Below are positions 27,902 to 38,317 of a stretch of 64,000 bases of DNA, one piece after another (the first letter of the stretch is position 1; each line of letters begins with the position of its first letter). A program made the position numbers and the translations under genes. The notes under the pieces are model-generated. The model had not been told where the DNA came from. It did not search any database and saw only the letters and a list, made by a program, of their open reading frames with translations. The stretch is from Gammaproteobacteria bacterium (lineage in GTDB: Bacteria; Pseudomonadota; Gammaproteobacteria; Acidiferrobacterales; SZUA-150): assembly GCA_029880545.1 (NCBI GenBank), contig JAOUOD010000001.1, positions 124,001-188,000 on the forward strand, read 5' to 3'.

Positions 27902-29716
27902 TTATGACGTGCAGGTGTTGGTCTGCCGCGGCCCTTGATCAGTCATATCGGTGCAGGTTTCTTTAATGAAGTCATCGAGTATCTGTTCCAGTTTTTCATA
28001 AATCATGTAGTGACCATGATCAGCAACCGGAACAAATCGGCAGCCCGGTATCTTGTCGGCAAACTGCCTGCCAAGCGATAGCGGGACATGGTTGTCAGCC
28101 GCCCCGTGCCAATGCCAGGTAGGTGCGCAAATATTTTCCGGGCTAAAAGTCCAGGGCCGCATCAGCAACTGGCATTCGCGGGCGATATGCCGGGAATTAC
28201 CCTGGGCAACGCCTTCCATCAGTGCACACCAGATGAATTCACGGAAACGTTCCGAAGCGAAAAGCTTGCTTTCGCGTTCGCTGGACTGTGACTGCAAGTT
28301 CTTGAAAAACCGTGTGGGATTGCGGGTGATGCCCTTGTACAGGATCGCGGTAGTCAGGTTGTGGACAGCCGGCAGGTTTCGCGCCAGTCGCAGGTCCATG
28401 CGGTACAGCGGAACCATGCGCTCAAAATCTTCCGGCCGTGTTGCTGCAATGCTGGAGCTGATCAGCAACAATCCCTTTGTTCGCTGTGGCAGGGATTCGG
28501 CCATGGCACAGGCAAACTGTCCGCCCATGGCATAGCCGGCGACATAAAAGTTATCAAGCTGCAGCGCAGTGACAAATTCGGTCATATCGCTGGCCCAGGT
28601 TGCGTGTTCAAAGTCCGGATCAGGATCAGAAGAGCCAAAGCCCGGGCGATTGGGCGCGATCAGGCGGATGTTGTTGCGCAAACAATAGCCATGGGCCAAC
28701 TGACCGATTTCAATATCGGAGCCCAGTGCACTGTGATGAAAAACCAGTGGCGCACCTTTCGGGTCACCGAATTCGCGATAGGCGATGCGTCGGCCATGGC
28801 TTAGGGTGACGTAGTGAACCCGACGATGACTCACGTGGCTGAAACGAACCGGCTCGTCGTTCAGTTCCCGAATGCCGGAAGCGAGACTGGAATCCGGTGC
28901 TGTCAGCACCAGGCGAACCAGGTCGGCCTGGCGCTTGCTGCCGGTCTTGCGAAACAGTGAGCGTAGTTGTGTCCTGACCGTATCAACGCTGACGTCATTA
29001 TGTTCAGCGATTTCATTGGGTGTAAAACCGCGCGCCAGCAGTACTGCCACTTCCATTTCACGATCCGACAAGTCGTAAAGTTTGCCCAGCGTAGCCGGTG
29101 CCGGCACTGGTTGGGCCTTGGGTGGCGCAATAAATATGGCTACCTTGCTTTTGCCTTCAGGGCCGCCCTTGATCGGGCTGAAAATCAGCAGTAGTGAGTC
29201 TTCACTGCTGGTAACAGGCATTTGCAAGGTTTTCCCCTGGCCGCTGTTGGGTGCCATGGCCGAAGTCAGCTGAATATACCGGCTCAGTTTTGCATTCAGT
29301 TCCGGGTCCCGGGCGCAAAGTTGCTGGTTCCGGTCATTGATATAGAGCGTGGGGCCTGACGTAATCAGTAGTCGCGCCCGATTGTTGCACTCGATTATTG
29401 CGGCGGTGTCATCACAAACGACCAGCGGGATAGGCAGGTGATCCAGCAGTGATCCAACGGTTTCCTGCTGACCTTCGTAGTTGATGAACTGTTGGGATAC
29501 GGTCAGCGCGTTCTTGAAGTGGTATGCAAGAATATCGTTTATGGCTTCGCTGCCAGCTGCCAGGGAGTGATTTTCGCCGATGGCAATGGCGGATTCCGGG
29601 GATTTATCAACCAAATCGGCCAGGGTTTCCAGCAATTCAGGCCAGCGATCCGGGTTTATGGCGCACTCGTAGATAAGTGCAATGGACGAATGAATGTCGT
29701 GTTCCAGAATTTTCAT
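27902..29716 (-). CDS. LuxR-type regulator fused to a serine-less alpha/beta-hydrolase
   Basis: From ATG 29716 the protein has 604 residues. The N-terminal 200 residues include a PAS-like segment (LPIPLVVCDDTAAIIECNNRARLL). A LuxR/GerE helix-turn-helix follows at about 214-269 (LSDREMEVAVLLARGFTPNE). The C-terminal 300 residues are an alpha/beta-hydrolase with oxyanion region FHHSALGSD and a proper Asp (D541, HGAADNHVP) and His (H569, ADHGHYM). The nucleophile elbow, however, reads AGYAMGG: the catalytic Ser is Ala396. I checked this codon (GCC) in the DNA. The hydrolase part is therefore probably a ligand sensor. The frame stays open to 29758. Confidence 0.85.
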   Translation of the reverse strand: MKILEHDIHSSIALIYECAINPDRWPELLETLADLVDKSPESAIAIGENHSLAAGSEAINDILAYHFKNALTVSQQFINYEGQQETVGSLLDHLPIPLVVCDDTAAIIECNNRARLLITSGPTLYINDRNQQLCARDPELNAKLSRYIQLTSAMAPNSGQGKTLQMPVTSSEDSLLLIFSPIKGGPEGKSKVAIFIAPPKAQPVPAPATLGKLYDLSDREMEVAVLLARGFTPNEIAEHNDVSVDTVRTQLRSLFRKTGSKRQADLVRLVLTAPDSSLASGIRELNDEPVRFSHVSHRRVHYVTLSHGRRIAYREFGDPKGAPLVFHHSALGSDIEIGQLAHGYCLRNNIRLIAPNRPGFGSSDPDPDFEHATWASDMTEFVTALQLDNFYVAGYAMGGQFACAMAESLPQRTKGLLLISSSIAATRPEDFERMVPLYRMDLRLARNLPAVHNLTTAILYKGITRNPTRFFKNLQSQSSERESKLFASERFREFIWCALMEGVAQGNSRHIARECQLLMRPWTFSPENICAPTWHWHGAADNHVPLSLGRQFADKIPGCRFVPVADHGHYMIYEKLEQILDDFIKETCTDMTDQGPRQTNTCTS

Positions 29717-30005
29717 AGGGCAATACCACTTTCCGGTCGCCCAGTGTAGACCGGGCACGCGTCATTATTCCACGACTAACTGGGGCGTAAAAACTTCTCA
29801 ATTGTTCTTACATGTGTCCGGATGTAAAGCCGGGATCGTATGGATCAAAATCAGTTCTGAAGTGTGTGGTTGGCATGTCGCGCTGCTGGCAATATTTGAT
29901 TTGCCGGGCAACTTTATTGGTATGTTGTAATGCCAAGGTTTCTTATAGAAAAATTTGCCGGCCCGGTCAAGGTGCATGACGAAGTGGCCTGTCCGAGCAC
30001 GGTAA

Positions 30006-30590
30006 TTACTGTTGTCGAAGTTGCCAGGAATCGACGTAAGTCCGCCCCAATCCCTGCGTGAAGCTCAGTTTTGTGTAATAGCCCTCGGCATTTGGCAGAT
30101 TTCCGCCTTCGAGAACGAGGTTGGAGCTGCCCAAGGGAGTTTCCATGGGGATCAGACGGTCACCCTGCCGAATAACCATAGGCTCATGCAGCAGGGTGAA
30201 TTTGGGAACCCAGAGCCCCTGCTGGTGCCGGTAGTAGCGTACTGCCAGGGTGGCAACCGGGATGCGCTGCCTGCCTTTGCCGCGAAAAAGGTCCAGTGCC
30301 AGGTCGTTGGGTCGCCGCCGGGAACCGACAGCTGTGCCGGGTTTGATGATAATGCGATCAAAGCCGGTACCGGCTTCCGGTGACTCCTGCTCTTCAGCCC
30401 TGAAAAATACGCGCGCAGAGCTTTCGCTCTTGTCACGAAGACTGATGAAATGAATATGAACCAGTGCCGGGTCAGGTTCGACTTCATCACCGAAAACGTC
30501 GGTCTCGGCATTGACGCCGGTCCCCAGCCAGGCCATTACCAGGATGGTTGTAAACAGCCAGGCACTTGTACGCGAGCGTTTCCGATTCAT
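30006..30590 (-). CDS. Exported protein of unknown function
   Basis: The 194-residue protein has a basic N terminus and a signal peptide (LFTTILVMAWLGTGVNA, cleavage near residue 28). The mature part is beta-rich, with LVHIHFISLRDKSESSARVFFRAEE and a later RLIPMETPLGSSN segment (given in part), and has no cysteines or catalytic motif I recognise. Its start is close to and divergent from the TlpA-like gene, so they may share a promoter region and possibly a role in the envelope. No functional assignment is possible. Confidence 0.7.
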   Translation of the reverse strand: MNRKRSRTSAWLFTTILVMAWLGTGVNAETDVFGDEVEPDPALVHIHFISLRDKSESSARVFFRAEEQESPEAGTGFDRIIIKPGTAVGSRRRPNDLALDLFRGKGRQRIPVATLAVRYYRHQQGLWVPKFTLLHEPMVIRQGDRLIPMETPLGSSNLVLEGGNLPNAEGYYTKLSFTQGLGRTYVDSWQLRQQ

Positions 30591-30686
30591 GACATGTTCT
30601 TCAGCGAATAAGTGATCAATACCAAGGTTACTGACTGCTCGAGCGTATGTCTATATAGTAACAACAGGCAATCCCGGGACAGACAG

Positions 30687-31211
30687 GTGAGATCATCCGC
30701 AGTATTCAGGAGAGCAGCTTCTTGCTTGTTAACAGGACTGATTATCCTGCAGGGAGTGGCCGTTGCCTCTGAACTCAGTCTTGTAAGCCCGCCACGCAAA
30801 ATTCCGGAAACGGTTTTGCCTGCACTTAATGGCAAGATCTATAACCTTAATGCTGGGCGCGGCAAGGTTTTGCTGGTCAACTTCTGGGCCAGCTGGTGCC
30901 CACCCTGTCGTGCGGAAATGCCTTCCATCTGGCGACTGAAGCAGAGACTCGGGAGTTCACGATTTGAGGTCATCGCCATCAACATTGGCGAGGATGCAGA
31001 AACTATTAAAGCTTTCATGCCGGACAAATTGCTCAGGGAATTTATGGTGTTGCTTGATTGGAGGTCGCAAGTGTCAAGAGCGTGGAGCGTAGATGCATTG
31101 CCCGCTACTTTCGTAGTAGATCGCGAAGGTCAAATTCGATATGTCCTCAAGGGTGCCGCGCAGTGGGACTCAAGGGAAATTATAAGGCTTATAGGTCAGC
31201 TAACCGGTTAA
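30687..31211 (+). CDS. TlpA-like periplasmic thioredoxin-family protein
   Basis: With the GTG at 30687 the protein has 174 residues and a proper signal peptide (FRRAASCLLTGLIILQGVAVA). The thioredoxin fold carries WCPPC (70-74) in VNFWASWCPPCRAEMPS, and the cis-Pro is in VDALPATFVVDREG. TlpA/ResA-type proteins reduce disulfides in apocytochromes or other periplasmic clients, which would suit the many c-type cytochromes encoded nearby. The frame is open from an ATG at 30612, but that start lies only 21 bp from the divergent gene and precedes the signal peptide with 25 unsuitable residues. Confidence 0.85.
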   Translation: MRSSAVFRRAASCLLTGLIILQGVAVASELSLVSPPRKIPETVLPALNGKIYNLNAGRGKVLLVNFWASWCPPCRAEMPSIWRLKQRLGSSRFEVIAINIGEDAETIKAFMPDKLLREFMVLLDWRSQVSRAWSVDALPATFVVDREGQIRYVLKGAAQWDSREIIRLIGQLTG

Positions 31212-31766
31212 ACGCTGTCCCAGCCTCTTGCCGCATGAGCTTTAGTGACCTGGCTCACGGTATGATCGCGTAGTTAGAAAAAATTTATCTTTCCATCTTC
31301 CATCTTCCTGATTTGCCGTCTAAATTAGTACAGAAGTGCAGTTATCTTTTTGGTTTTAGGTCTACTTTGTCGCCGGCTGCAACCGGAGCCAAAAATAGGG
31401 GTTGAGGGGCCCGGGACTGGACGAATCGGTGCCCGGACCGACATCCTGTTTTCCCGAGGGAGCAACCTCGATGGCGACAGCCTGTTTGGTGGCTAAGCAC
31501 GAGGTCAGGTTGTCCGGAAAAGAAAGTTAAACCGACGAGTGTTGTAGCCTCGCTTGCAGGAAAGGCTGGTCAAGATACAGCGAGGAGTACCTAACAGCTA
31601 GAATAGTGCAGAAGTCGTCTGTTAAATAGGGCAGGCCAGGGCGTATTACTGAGTAGCCGCCGAATACATTCTATATGCATAGTATGGCCCCGTTATTCGG
31701 TGAAATTCTGTAAAGCCAAATATCATTGTTAACGAGACAATAATGGCAAATAAGGGCGGAATTATT
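31212..31766. other. 555-bp gene-free region before the beta-propeller lipoprotein gene
   Basis: No open frame here looks coding. The middle (31385-31620) is GC-rich and can fold into several short hairpins, for example CGAGG...CCTCG around 31453-31470 and GGGCCCGGGAC...GTGCCCGGACC around 31408-31437. The flanks are AT-rich. The layout suggests a long leader RNA or a small RNA gene, but I could match it to no known riboswitch or ncRNA family. Confidence 0.35.
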
Positions 31767-33980
31767 ATGAAAAAATCACTGGTTCAAGGCGTCATATTGC
31801 TGGTTTTGTCGATACTTTACGGCTGTAACAGCGGCACCGATACAACTGTTGTGTACGTGCCGGCACCCGACCCAGGCTCACCCGGGGGACCTGCCGTCAG
31901 TGACTATCCAAGATATGCATATACCACCGGTTGGAATGGCAGTGTCTACCTGGTCTCGTCCTTCGTTTTTGACAGTGTGACGGGTATCCCGAAGTGGACT
32001 GGCGAATATGCCACCGGCATCGGCAGTCATTATATTGCCGCGGATCCTTCAGGACAGTATGTTTACAGTGCAAATTGGGGTGATGGCGTTACGGCAGGCA
32101 GTGTATCCCAGTACAGGATAGGTGCTGAAGGCAGGCTGACCAGAATCGATGCAGATGCAGCTACGGCCGGTATTCAGGATGTGGCTGCCGGGATTAAGGC
32201 CAGGTATATCACCGTACATCCTGGTGGACAATACGTATATGTTATTAATGACTACCAGTTGAATGCGAAACTCGCGCTATACAGCATAGGTACAAACGGT
32301 GGCCTGACACCGCTTGTTACTCCATTTATGAATATAAGTTATCTGTCTGATATCGAATTCAGTCCGGATGGTGCTTATGTATATCTCTCTCACGGGTCTG
32401 TAATCAGCCAGTACAACATTGGTGCGGGTGGGCAACTGAACTTGGTATCAGATTTTGATTTTTCAACATCCGGCGCTGCAGGAATAGTGAATATCGAGAT
32501 GCATTCTTCAGGAAATTATATGTATGTATCTCAAGATAATGGATTGTTGCAACTGAATGTAGGCGCGGACGGATCATTAACCCCAATGACTACTGCATAT
32601 CTTTATACGGGGTTGAGATCGTATCAAATATTGATTGATCCTATTGGTAGTTACCTTTATGTAAATTCACTAGTAGATGACAGTATCTCGCAGTACAGTA
32701 TTGGTGCTGACGGTGCATTGTCACCTATCGCTCCTTATTTAAGTATGCCTAAACCCCTGAACCAGGGAATGGTATTTGAGCCGCGCTCTCGTCAAATTTA
32801 TCTGACCGACTCAAATTCTCAAATGCTTCGCAGGCTGAAGCAGGATGATTCCGGGGTTCTGACAGAGCTACAAGGAGTGGCGGCCACTTCCGGAACGACA
32901 AATTCAATAGCGATTGTTCGTGGCGGTACACCGGTAATGGCTACACCACGCTATGCCTATGTGACCAACCAGTTCAACGGTACTGTAAGCACTTATACAA
33001 TAAATACAAATGGTACACTTGCGCCCCATGCAGTCCCACCGGTTGCTGCAGGAGCACACCCAAAATCCGTCGCCGTGCACCCGTCAGGCAAACTTGCATA
33101 TGCGGCAAACTTCACCAGCAATAACATCTCGCAGTATTCGGTGAGAGCGGATGGCAGCCTGGCCCCGCTTTCTAGCATTCTTGGCCCGATACCCACCGTA
33201 GCGGCAGGCAATGGTCCGTCCAGGATCAAGGTTAATCCGTTCGGCAACTTCGTATATGTACTAAACGAAACTGATAGCGCAATATCCTGGTACTCGGTCA
33301 GTGATAACCCCTTGACGTATGGCAACCTGGCCCTGGCAGGTACGCAGGCTACGGTGCCTGCCGGGGGAGTTTTACCACCAAGAGATATGATATTTGATTT
33401 GTCAGGCCGGTATGCCTATGTACTGACAGACTTTAACCTGATTCTGTACAGGCTGGCGAATACGGGTAGCATGATCGAAATACCGGTTGCCGGGAGTCCT
33501 TTACGTACAGGCATGGGTCAATTGGTTTCAGCAGCACAACACCCGAATATGAATTTCGTCTATGTTGTAGGTGCAACCAGCAGAAATGTTGCACAACTTA
33601 TTGTTGGTGAAGATGGCTATTTGCAGGAATTCGGGATGCGTCAGAGTACCGGCCCCGGCCCTGCATCTATTGCCGTACACCCATCAGGCAAGGCTGCTTA
33701 CGTGGCCAATTCAGGTGAAAGCACGGTTTCACAATACCAGATAAACATAGACGGTGTGCTACAGCCGATGTCTACACCCAAAGTGGCAACGGCGGGTGGC
33801 TTTCCGGTATCAATTACTGTAGATCCGACGGGGCAGTTTGCCTATACGACCGACTATTCCGGCGCGACGTTGTCACAATACACCATTGGTACGGATGGCG
33901 AGTTGTTGCCTATGACGCCGGGTTCTGCAGTTTCCGAAGCCAATCCTAGCGGCATGGCCATACAGGGTATTTGGCAGTAG
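31767..33980 (+). CDS. Beta-propeller lipoprotein (lactonase/YVTN-repeat family)
   Basis: The 737-residue protein starts MKKSLVQGVILLVLSILYGC, with the lipobox cysteine at residue 20. The rest is built of about 14 repeats of 45-55 residues with the pattern 'V-x-P-S/G-G-x-Y-V/A-Y-V' then 'QYSIGADGxLxP', the signature of 6-phosphogluconolactonase-like/YVTN seven-bladed propellers. Two propellers in tandem would account for the length. It is probably anchored at the outer membrane and faces the periplasm or surface. The mature N terminus (GTDTTVVYVPAP) resembles the segment behind the internal Cys of the giant protein at 44270. The function is unknown. Confidence 0.85.
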   Translation: MKKSLVQGVILLVLSILYGCNSGTDTTVVYVPAPDPGSPGGPAVSDYPRYAYTTGWNGSVYLVSSFVFDSVTGIPKWTGEYATGIGSHYIAADPSGQYVYSANWGDGVTAGSVSQYRIGAEGRLTRIDADAATAGIQDVAAGIKARYITVHPGGQYVYVINDYQLNAKLALYSIGTNGGLTPLVTPFMNISYLSDIEFSPDGAYVYLSHGSVISQYNIGAGGQLNLVSDFDFSTSGAAGIVNIEMHSSGNYMYVSQDNGLLQLNVGADGSLTPMTTAYLYTGLRSYQILIDPIGSYLYVNSLVDDSISQYSIGADGALSPIAPYLSMPKPLNQGMVFEPRSRQIYLTDSNSQMLRRLKQDDSGVLTELQGVAATSGTTNSIAIVRGGTPVMATPRYAYVTNQFNGTVSTYTINTNGTLAPHAVPPVAAGAHPKSVAVHPSGKLAYAANFTSNNISQYSVRADGSLAPLSSILGPIPTVAAGNGPSRIKVNPFGNFVYVLNETDSAISWYSVSDNPLTYGNLALAGTQATVPAGGVLPPRDMIFDLSGRYAYVLTDFNLILYRLANTGSMIEIPVAGSPLRTGMGQLVSAAQHPNMNFVYVVGATSRNVAQLIVGEDGYLQEFGMRQSTGPGPASIAVHPSGKAAYVANSGESTVSQYQINIDGVLQPMSTPKVATAGGFPVSITVDPTGQFAYTTDYSGATLSQYTIGTDGELLPMTPGSAVSEANPSGMAIQGIWQ

Positions 33981-33996
33981 TTTTTGATTCAGTAGA

Positions 33997-34028
33997 AAGG
34001 CGGGCACTGGGTTATCAGTGCCCGCCTT
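33997..34028. terminator. Hairpin between propeller lipoprotein gene and hemF
   Basis: A 13-bp stem (AAGGCGGGCACTG / CAGTGCCCGCCTT) closes on GGTTAT. It lies between converging genes. T residues after it are few on either strand, so it may act as a moderate bidirectional terminator. Confidence 0.7.
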
Positions 34029-34042
34029 CTCCCTATTTCGGT

Positions 34043-34972
<930 letters not shown>

Positions 34973-36247
34973 TTATTTGATCAAGTGAACGTCCCGTTGC
35001 GGGAACGGGATAGTAATGTTGTTTTCCTTGAATGCATCCCAGATAGCCAGGTTCACATCTGAAACAACGCTGCCAACGCCCTGTTCCGGGTCATCCAGCC
35101 ACAGGCGCAGCTCAAGATCGATACCGTTGTCGCCAAACTGACGCAGCCTGACTTGTGCAGCCGGGTCACTCAATACCCGGTTATTGGCATTGGCGGCCTT
35201 GGTCATCAAATCCATAGCCTGGCGAGGGTCGTCGTTGTAACTGATGCTGACCGGAATCTTGACACGTACATTGCGATCGCTGTAACTCCAGTTGGTCACT
35301 TCCGAGGTAATCAGGTTTTCATTGGGAATCAGGGTTTCAACACCATCACGATCACGAACAACTATGTAGCGTGCATGCAGGGCGACAACCCAGCCAAAGC
35401 GCTGTCCAACGGTAATGACATCGCCCGGGCGAATGGAGCGGTCAAACAACAGTATAAAACCACTGATAAAGTTACTGGCGATGCGTTGCAAGCCAAAACC
35501 GAGACCGACACCAAGCGCACCGCCAAAGACGGCAAGCGAGGTGAGATCAATGCCGACACTGTTGAGCGCAATGAGAATGGCGACCGTGTAAAGAATGACC
35601 TTGCTGAACTTGGCCAGGCCCACCTGCATGGTCGGGCTGAAGACTTTTGAGCGTCGTGCCCGTTGTTCAATCCAGCGCGTGGTCCAGCTGGCAGCAACAA
35701 TGAATACGCCGGCAACCAGGATAAACTGGCTGATGGACAGAACCGAGAAGCGAGACTTGCCCAGTGTAAAGCCGACACTGTCCATGGCCTTGAGCATGTC
35801 GTCGAGCCATCCGAACAAATGCAAAGCCACCACCAGCCAGACGACAAGACTGATCAGTCCTTCAAAGGCGCGCAGGGTCGGGCTCGGTCCATAGGCGCGG
35901 CGCAGTGAGTACAGGGAAAGACGTATAACCGCCAGTGACAGGAACAGCGGGATCAGGATGTCGAACAGGAAAACCTTGATGCCAAACTGCAGCAACAGAC
36001 CACGTTCGGCGGCGAACAGTATGGCCAGCAACAAGGGTAACAGTACCCGACCGCTGCCGCGAAGAGCAAAACGCTTGAGACCGCGACGCTCATCCTGGCC
36101 AATCTGGACCACTATGAATGCCTGCCAGCGTTTGTCCGCGTACCAGGCAATCATGAGTGAAACCAGTACCAGGCCCAGTTGCCAGGCACCGGCAATTGTC
36201 ATCAGCGGTGACAGCAATTGTTTCAGCAGTGGGGGAAATGCGTCCAT
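34973..36247 (-). CDS. MscS-family mechanosensitive ion channel
   Basis: The 424-residue protein has about six predicted membrane helices. The pore helix and following loop are recognisable by VFGGALGVGLGFGLQRIASN and FDRSIRPGDVITVG at about residues 235-275. A cytoplasmic domain follows and ends in ITIPFPQRDVHL, typical of the family. The extra N-terminal helices place it with medium-sized MscS homologues rather than minimal E. coli MscS. It protects against hypo-osmotic shock. It is followed closely by hemF, an association I cannot explain functionally. Confidence 0.93.
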   Translation of the reverse strand: MDAFPPLLKQLLSPLMTIAGAWQLGLVLVSLMIAWYADKRWQAFIVVQIGQDERRGLKRFALRGSGRVLLPLLLAILFAAERGLLLQFGIKVFLFDILIPLFLSLAVIRLSLYSLRRAYGPSPTLRAFEGLISLVVWLVVALHLFGWLDDMLKAMDSVGFTLGKSRFSVLSISQFILVAGVFIVAASWTTRWIEQRARRSKVFSPTMQVGLAKFSKVILYTVAILIALNSVGIDLTSLAVFGGALGVGLGFGLQRIASNFISGFILLFDRSIRPGDVITVGQRFGWVVALHARYIVVRDRDGVETLIPNENLITSEVTNWSYSDRNVRVKIPVSISYNDDPRQAMDLMTKAANANNRVLSDPAAQVRLRQFGDNGIDLELRLWLDDPEQGVGSVVSDVNLAIWDAFKENNITIPFPQRDVHLIK

Positions 36248-36331
36248 GAAACCATCCCAGGATGAATTGATCAGGCATTGTAACCTGAACCGGAACGATT
36301 TCCAGATTGGAGTGACGACCGGTTTCCCGGC

Positions 36332-36361
36332 GCAAAAGAAAACCCCGGCCGCAGCCGGGGT
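36332..36361 (-). terminator. Intrinsic terminator of the nap operon
   Basis: On the minus strand the stem ACCCCGGC / GCCGGGGT with a TGCG loop is followed by TTTTCTTTTG. It lies just beyond the napC stop. Confidence 0.9.
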
Positions 36362-36386
36362 GGACGGTTCGGGAGCCGAGGGCGGT

Positions 36387-36995
36387 TTAGCTGCCCGTAT
36401 CGAACCGGTTTTCGATGCCTTCCGGCAGCGTATGGGCTATGCCCTTGTGGCAATCAATACAGGTCTTGCCCGAGGTCAGGCCCTTCTGGTGCTGATCGCG
36501 TGATCGACGACCCTGGGCGCTGTAGTCCATGTGATCAAAGTTATGACAGTTACGGCATTCGCGCGAATCGGTGCGTTTCATGGCGCGCCAGACGTTGTTG
36601 GCCAGCTTGATCCGTTTTTCCTCGAACTTTTCCCGGGTGCTGATACTGCCAAGCGCCTTGTGCAGCAATTCATTTGATGCCTGGATCTTGCGAATAACCT
36701 TGTAGCTCCATTCCTTGGGCACATGGCAATCCGGGCAGGTGGCGCGCACGCCGGTACGGTTGTTGTAGTGAATGGTTTCCTTGTATTCCTCGTAAACAAA
36801 GTCACGCATTTCGTGACAGGAGATACAAAAGGTTTCGGTATTGGTCAGCTCCAGGGTCCAGTTGAATCCACCCCAGAACAGGATACCGAAAATGACACCA
36901 CCGGACAGCAAGGCGCCCAGTGAGTAACGGCTGGTAGGTTTTTTCAGTACTGACCAGGCCTTGTTGGCTGTTTGTTTGAGTTGTTCAATATTCAC
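36387..36995 (-). CDS. napC: Tetraheme cytochrome c NapC/NirT family
   Basis: The 202-residue protein has one N-terminal membrane anchor (about residues 26-46) and four CxxCH haem sites: CISCH (57-61), CPDCH (87-91), CRNCH (147-151) and CIDCH (179-183). It oxidises quinol in the membrane and passes electrons to NapB. It is the last gene of napFDAGHBC, 13 bp after napB. Confidence 0.96.
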   Translation of the reverse strand: MNIEQLKQTANKAWSVLKKPTSRYSLGALLSGGVIFGILFWGGFNWTLELTNTETFCISCHEMRDFVYEEYKETIHYNNRTGVRATCPDCHVPKEWSYKVIRKIQASNELLHKALGSISTREKFEEKRIKLANNVWRAMKRTDSRECRNCHNFDHMDYSAQGRRSRDQHQKGLTSGKTCIDCHKGIAHTLPEGIENRFDTGS

Positions 36996-37008
36996 AGTGC
37001 AGCCCTCT

Positions 37009-37458
37009 TTATTGCTGTTGCTTGACCGCTTCTACCGGCGCAAAGGTGTTGTCCACGAGCGGTTTGGCATCATGTTGCGGTACATGGCACTGGTTGCAGA
37101 AATAACGTAACGGCGATACCTTGGCCAGGTCGGTGCCGGCACGATCCTTGAAGTGGGTCAGGCTGACCTTGGTGGCACCGGTTTCGCGGTAACGCTGCCA
37201 GCTGTGACAATCCATGCACTTGTTGTGGTTCTTTGTGATCTTGTAACGCTCAATCGCGTGCGGAATGGTAGGTGGTTGCTGAACGTAGTTACGCGCATCC
37301 GGGGCATGATCCTTCTGGAAGCCTTTCAGCTCCGGCGCCGCGGTTTCTTCATCCAATCCAACGTTGCCACGCAAGGACTTGAATTCCGCCGCGGTAGCCG
37401 CTGTTCCAAGAATCATCATCGCGATCAACGCAGAGACAAAGAGGTTAAATGTTTTCAT
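37009..37458 (-). CDS. napB: Periplasmic nitrate reductase diheme subunit
   Basis: The 149-residue exported protein has a signal peptide ending near TAATAAEF and two haem sites, CMDCH (81-85) and CNQCH (121-125), with the axial-histidine segments typical of NapB. It carries electrons from NapC to NapA. ATG 37458 has a strong GGAGGGGAG ribosome-binding site and lies 14 bp inside the napH 3' end; the frame upstream to 37644 is only the shadow of napH. Confidence 0.96.
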   Translation of the reverse strand: MKTFNLFVSALIAMMILGTAATAAEFKSLRGNVGLDEETAAPELKGFQKDHAPDARNYVQQPPTIPHAIERYKITKNHNKCMDCHSWQRYRETGATKVSLTHFKDRAGTDLAKVSPLRYFCNQCHVPQHDAKPLVDNTFAPVEAVKQQQ

Positions 37459-38317
37459 GGGTTGGCTCCCCTCCAGTTCGATAAAAAGAAAGTTGAAAAA
37501 CGTCCTGCGGACACGTATCAATGCAGCGCCCGCATTTTGTGCACAGTGCCGAGTTGATCGCCTGTGCACGGGTCTTGTCCCTGAGCGCAGGGTGGATGAT
37601 CTTTGATTCCGGGCAGACGGCATAGCAATCTGCACAGTCATCACACTGCTGAGGTTTCGCGGCGACGACTTTGAGCGGACTCAGTACATTGAGAACGCTG
37701 TAAAATGCACCGACCGGGCACAATCTACCGCACCAGCCATCACGGCTGATAAAAAGATCGAAGAAAAAGACAGCAAGTATTGCCAGCCAGCCGAGGCCCA
37801 TACCAAAAATGATGCCCCGATGCAGAATGGTCACCGGGTTGACCAGGTCCCAGGCAATGGTTTGTGTGGCAATGGCCATTACCAATGTGGCGGCGAGAAT
37901 ATAGTAGCGACTGCGGCGAGAAAACTGGGTGCCGCTCAACAGGCCAAACCGGTTGCGAATCACGCTGGCAGCGTCGGTAACCAGGTTGACCGGGCATACC
38001 CATGCACAATACACGCGTCCACCCACGAACAGGTAGAACACCAGCACAATGGCAGCGGCCAGGAACATGGTCAGTTCCGGCGTATGACCGGCCAGCAGTG
38101 ATTGCAGCAATATATATGGATCAGCCAACGGCAGCACATCCAGGGTCAGGCTGTAATTCAGATTACCCTTGACGATCCAGATGCCAAACCAGGGCCCGGC
38201 AAGGAACAACAGCAACACCGAAACCTGGCTGATTCGACGCAGGACCAGCCATTTATTGGCGCGCCAGAAACTGCGGCCACTGACCAGCTGTTGGGCAACA
38301 GGATAGGGTGTGCTCAT
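37445..38317 (-). CDS. napH: NapH quinol dehydrogenase membrane subunit
   Basis: The 290-residue protein has four or five membrane helices, the loop motifs CAWVCPVN and CGRLCPVG, and two C-terminal 4Fe-4S sites ([12 protein letters not shown] and [12 protein letters not shown]) on the cytoplasmic side. With NapG it gives a second quinol-oxidising route into the Nap system, active especially with ubiquinol or menaquinol as known in enterobacteria. Its start overlaps napG by 4 bp. Confidence 0.95.
   Translation of the reverse strand: MSTPYPVAQQLVSGRSFWRANKWLVLRRISQVSVLLLFLAGPWFGIWIVKGNLNYSLTLDVLPLADPYILLQSLLAGHTPELTMFLAAAIVLVFYLFVGGRVYCAWVCPVNLVTDAASVIRNRFGLLSGTQFSRRSRYYILAATLVMAIATQTIAWDLVNPVTILHRGIIFGMGLGWLAILAVFFFDLFISRDGWCGRLCPVGAFYSVLNVLSPLKVVAAKPQQCDDCADCYAVCPESKIIHPALRDKTRAQAINSALCTKCGRCIDTCPQDVFQLSFYRTGGEPTHENI

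Noticed and set aside
31501-31526. Segment resembling the GGTCAGG...TCCGGAA core of SRP RNA
   Set aside because: The symmetric internal loop and the GGAAGCAGCC part are missing and flanks do not pair; chance similarity.
31385-31700. Possible group II intron or retron remnant
   Set aside because: No domain V hairpin or reverse-transcriptase frame could be found.
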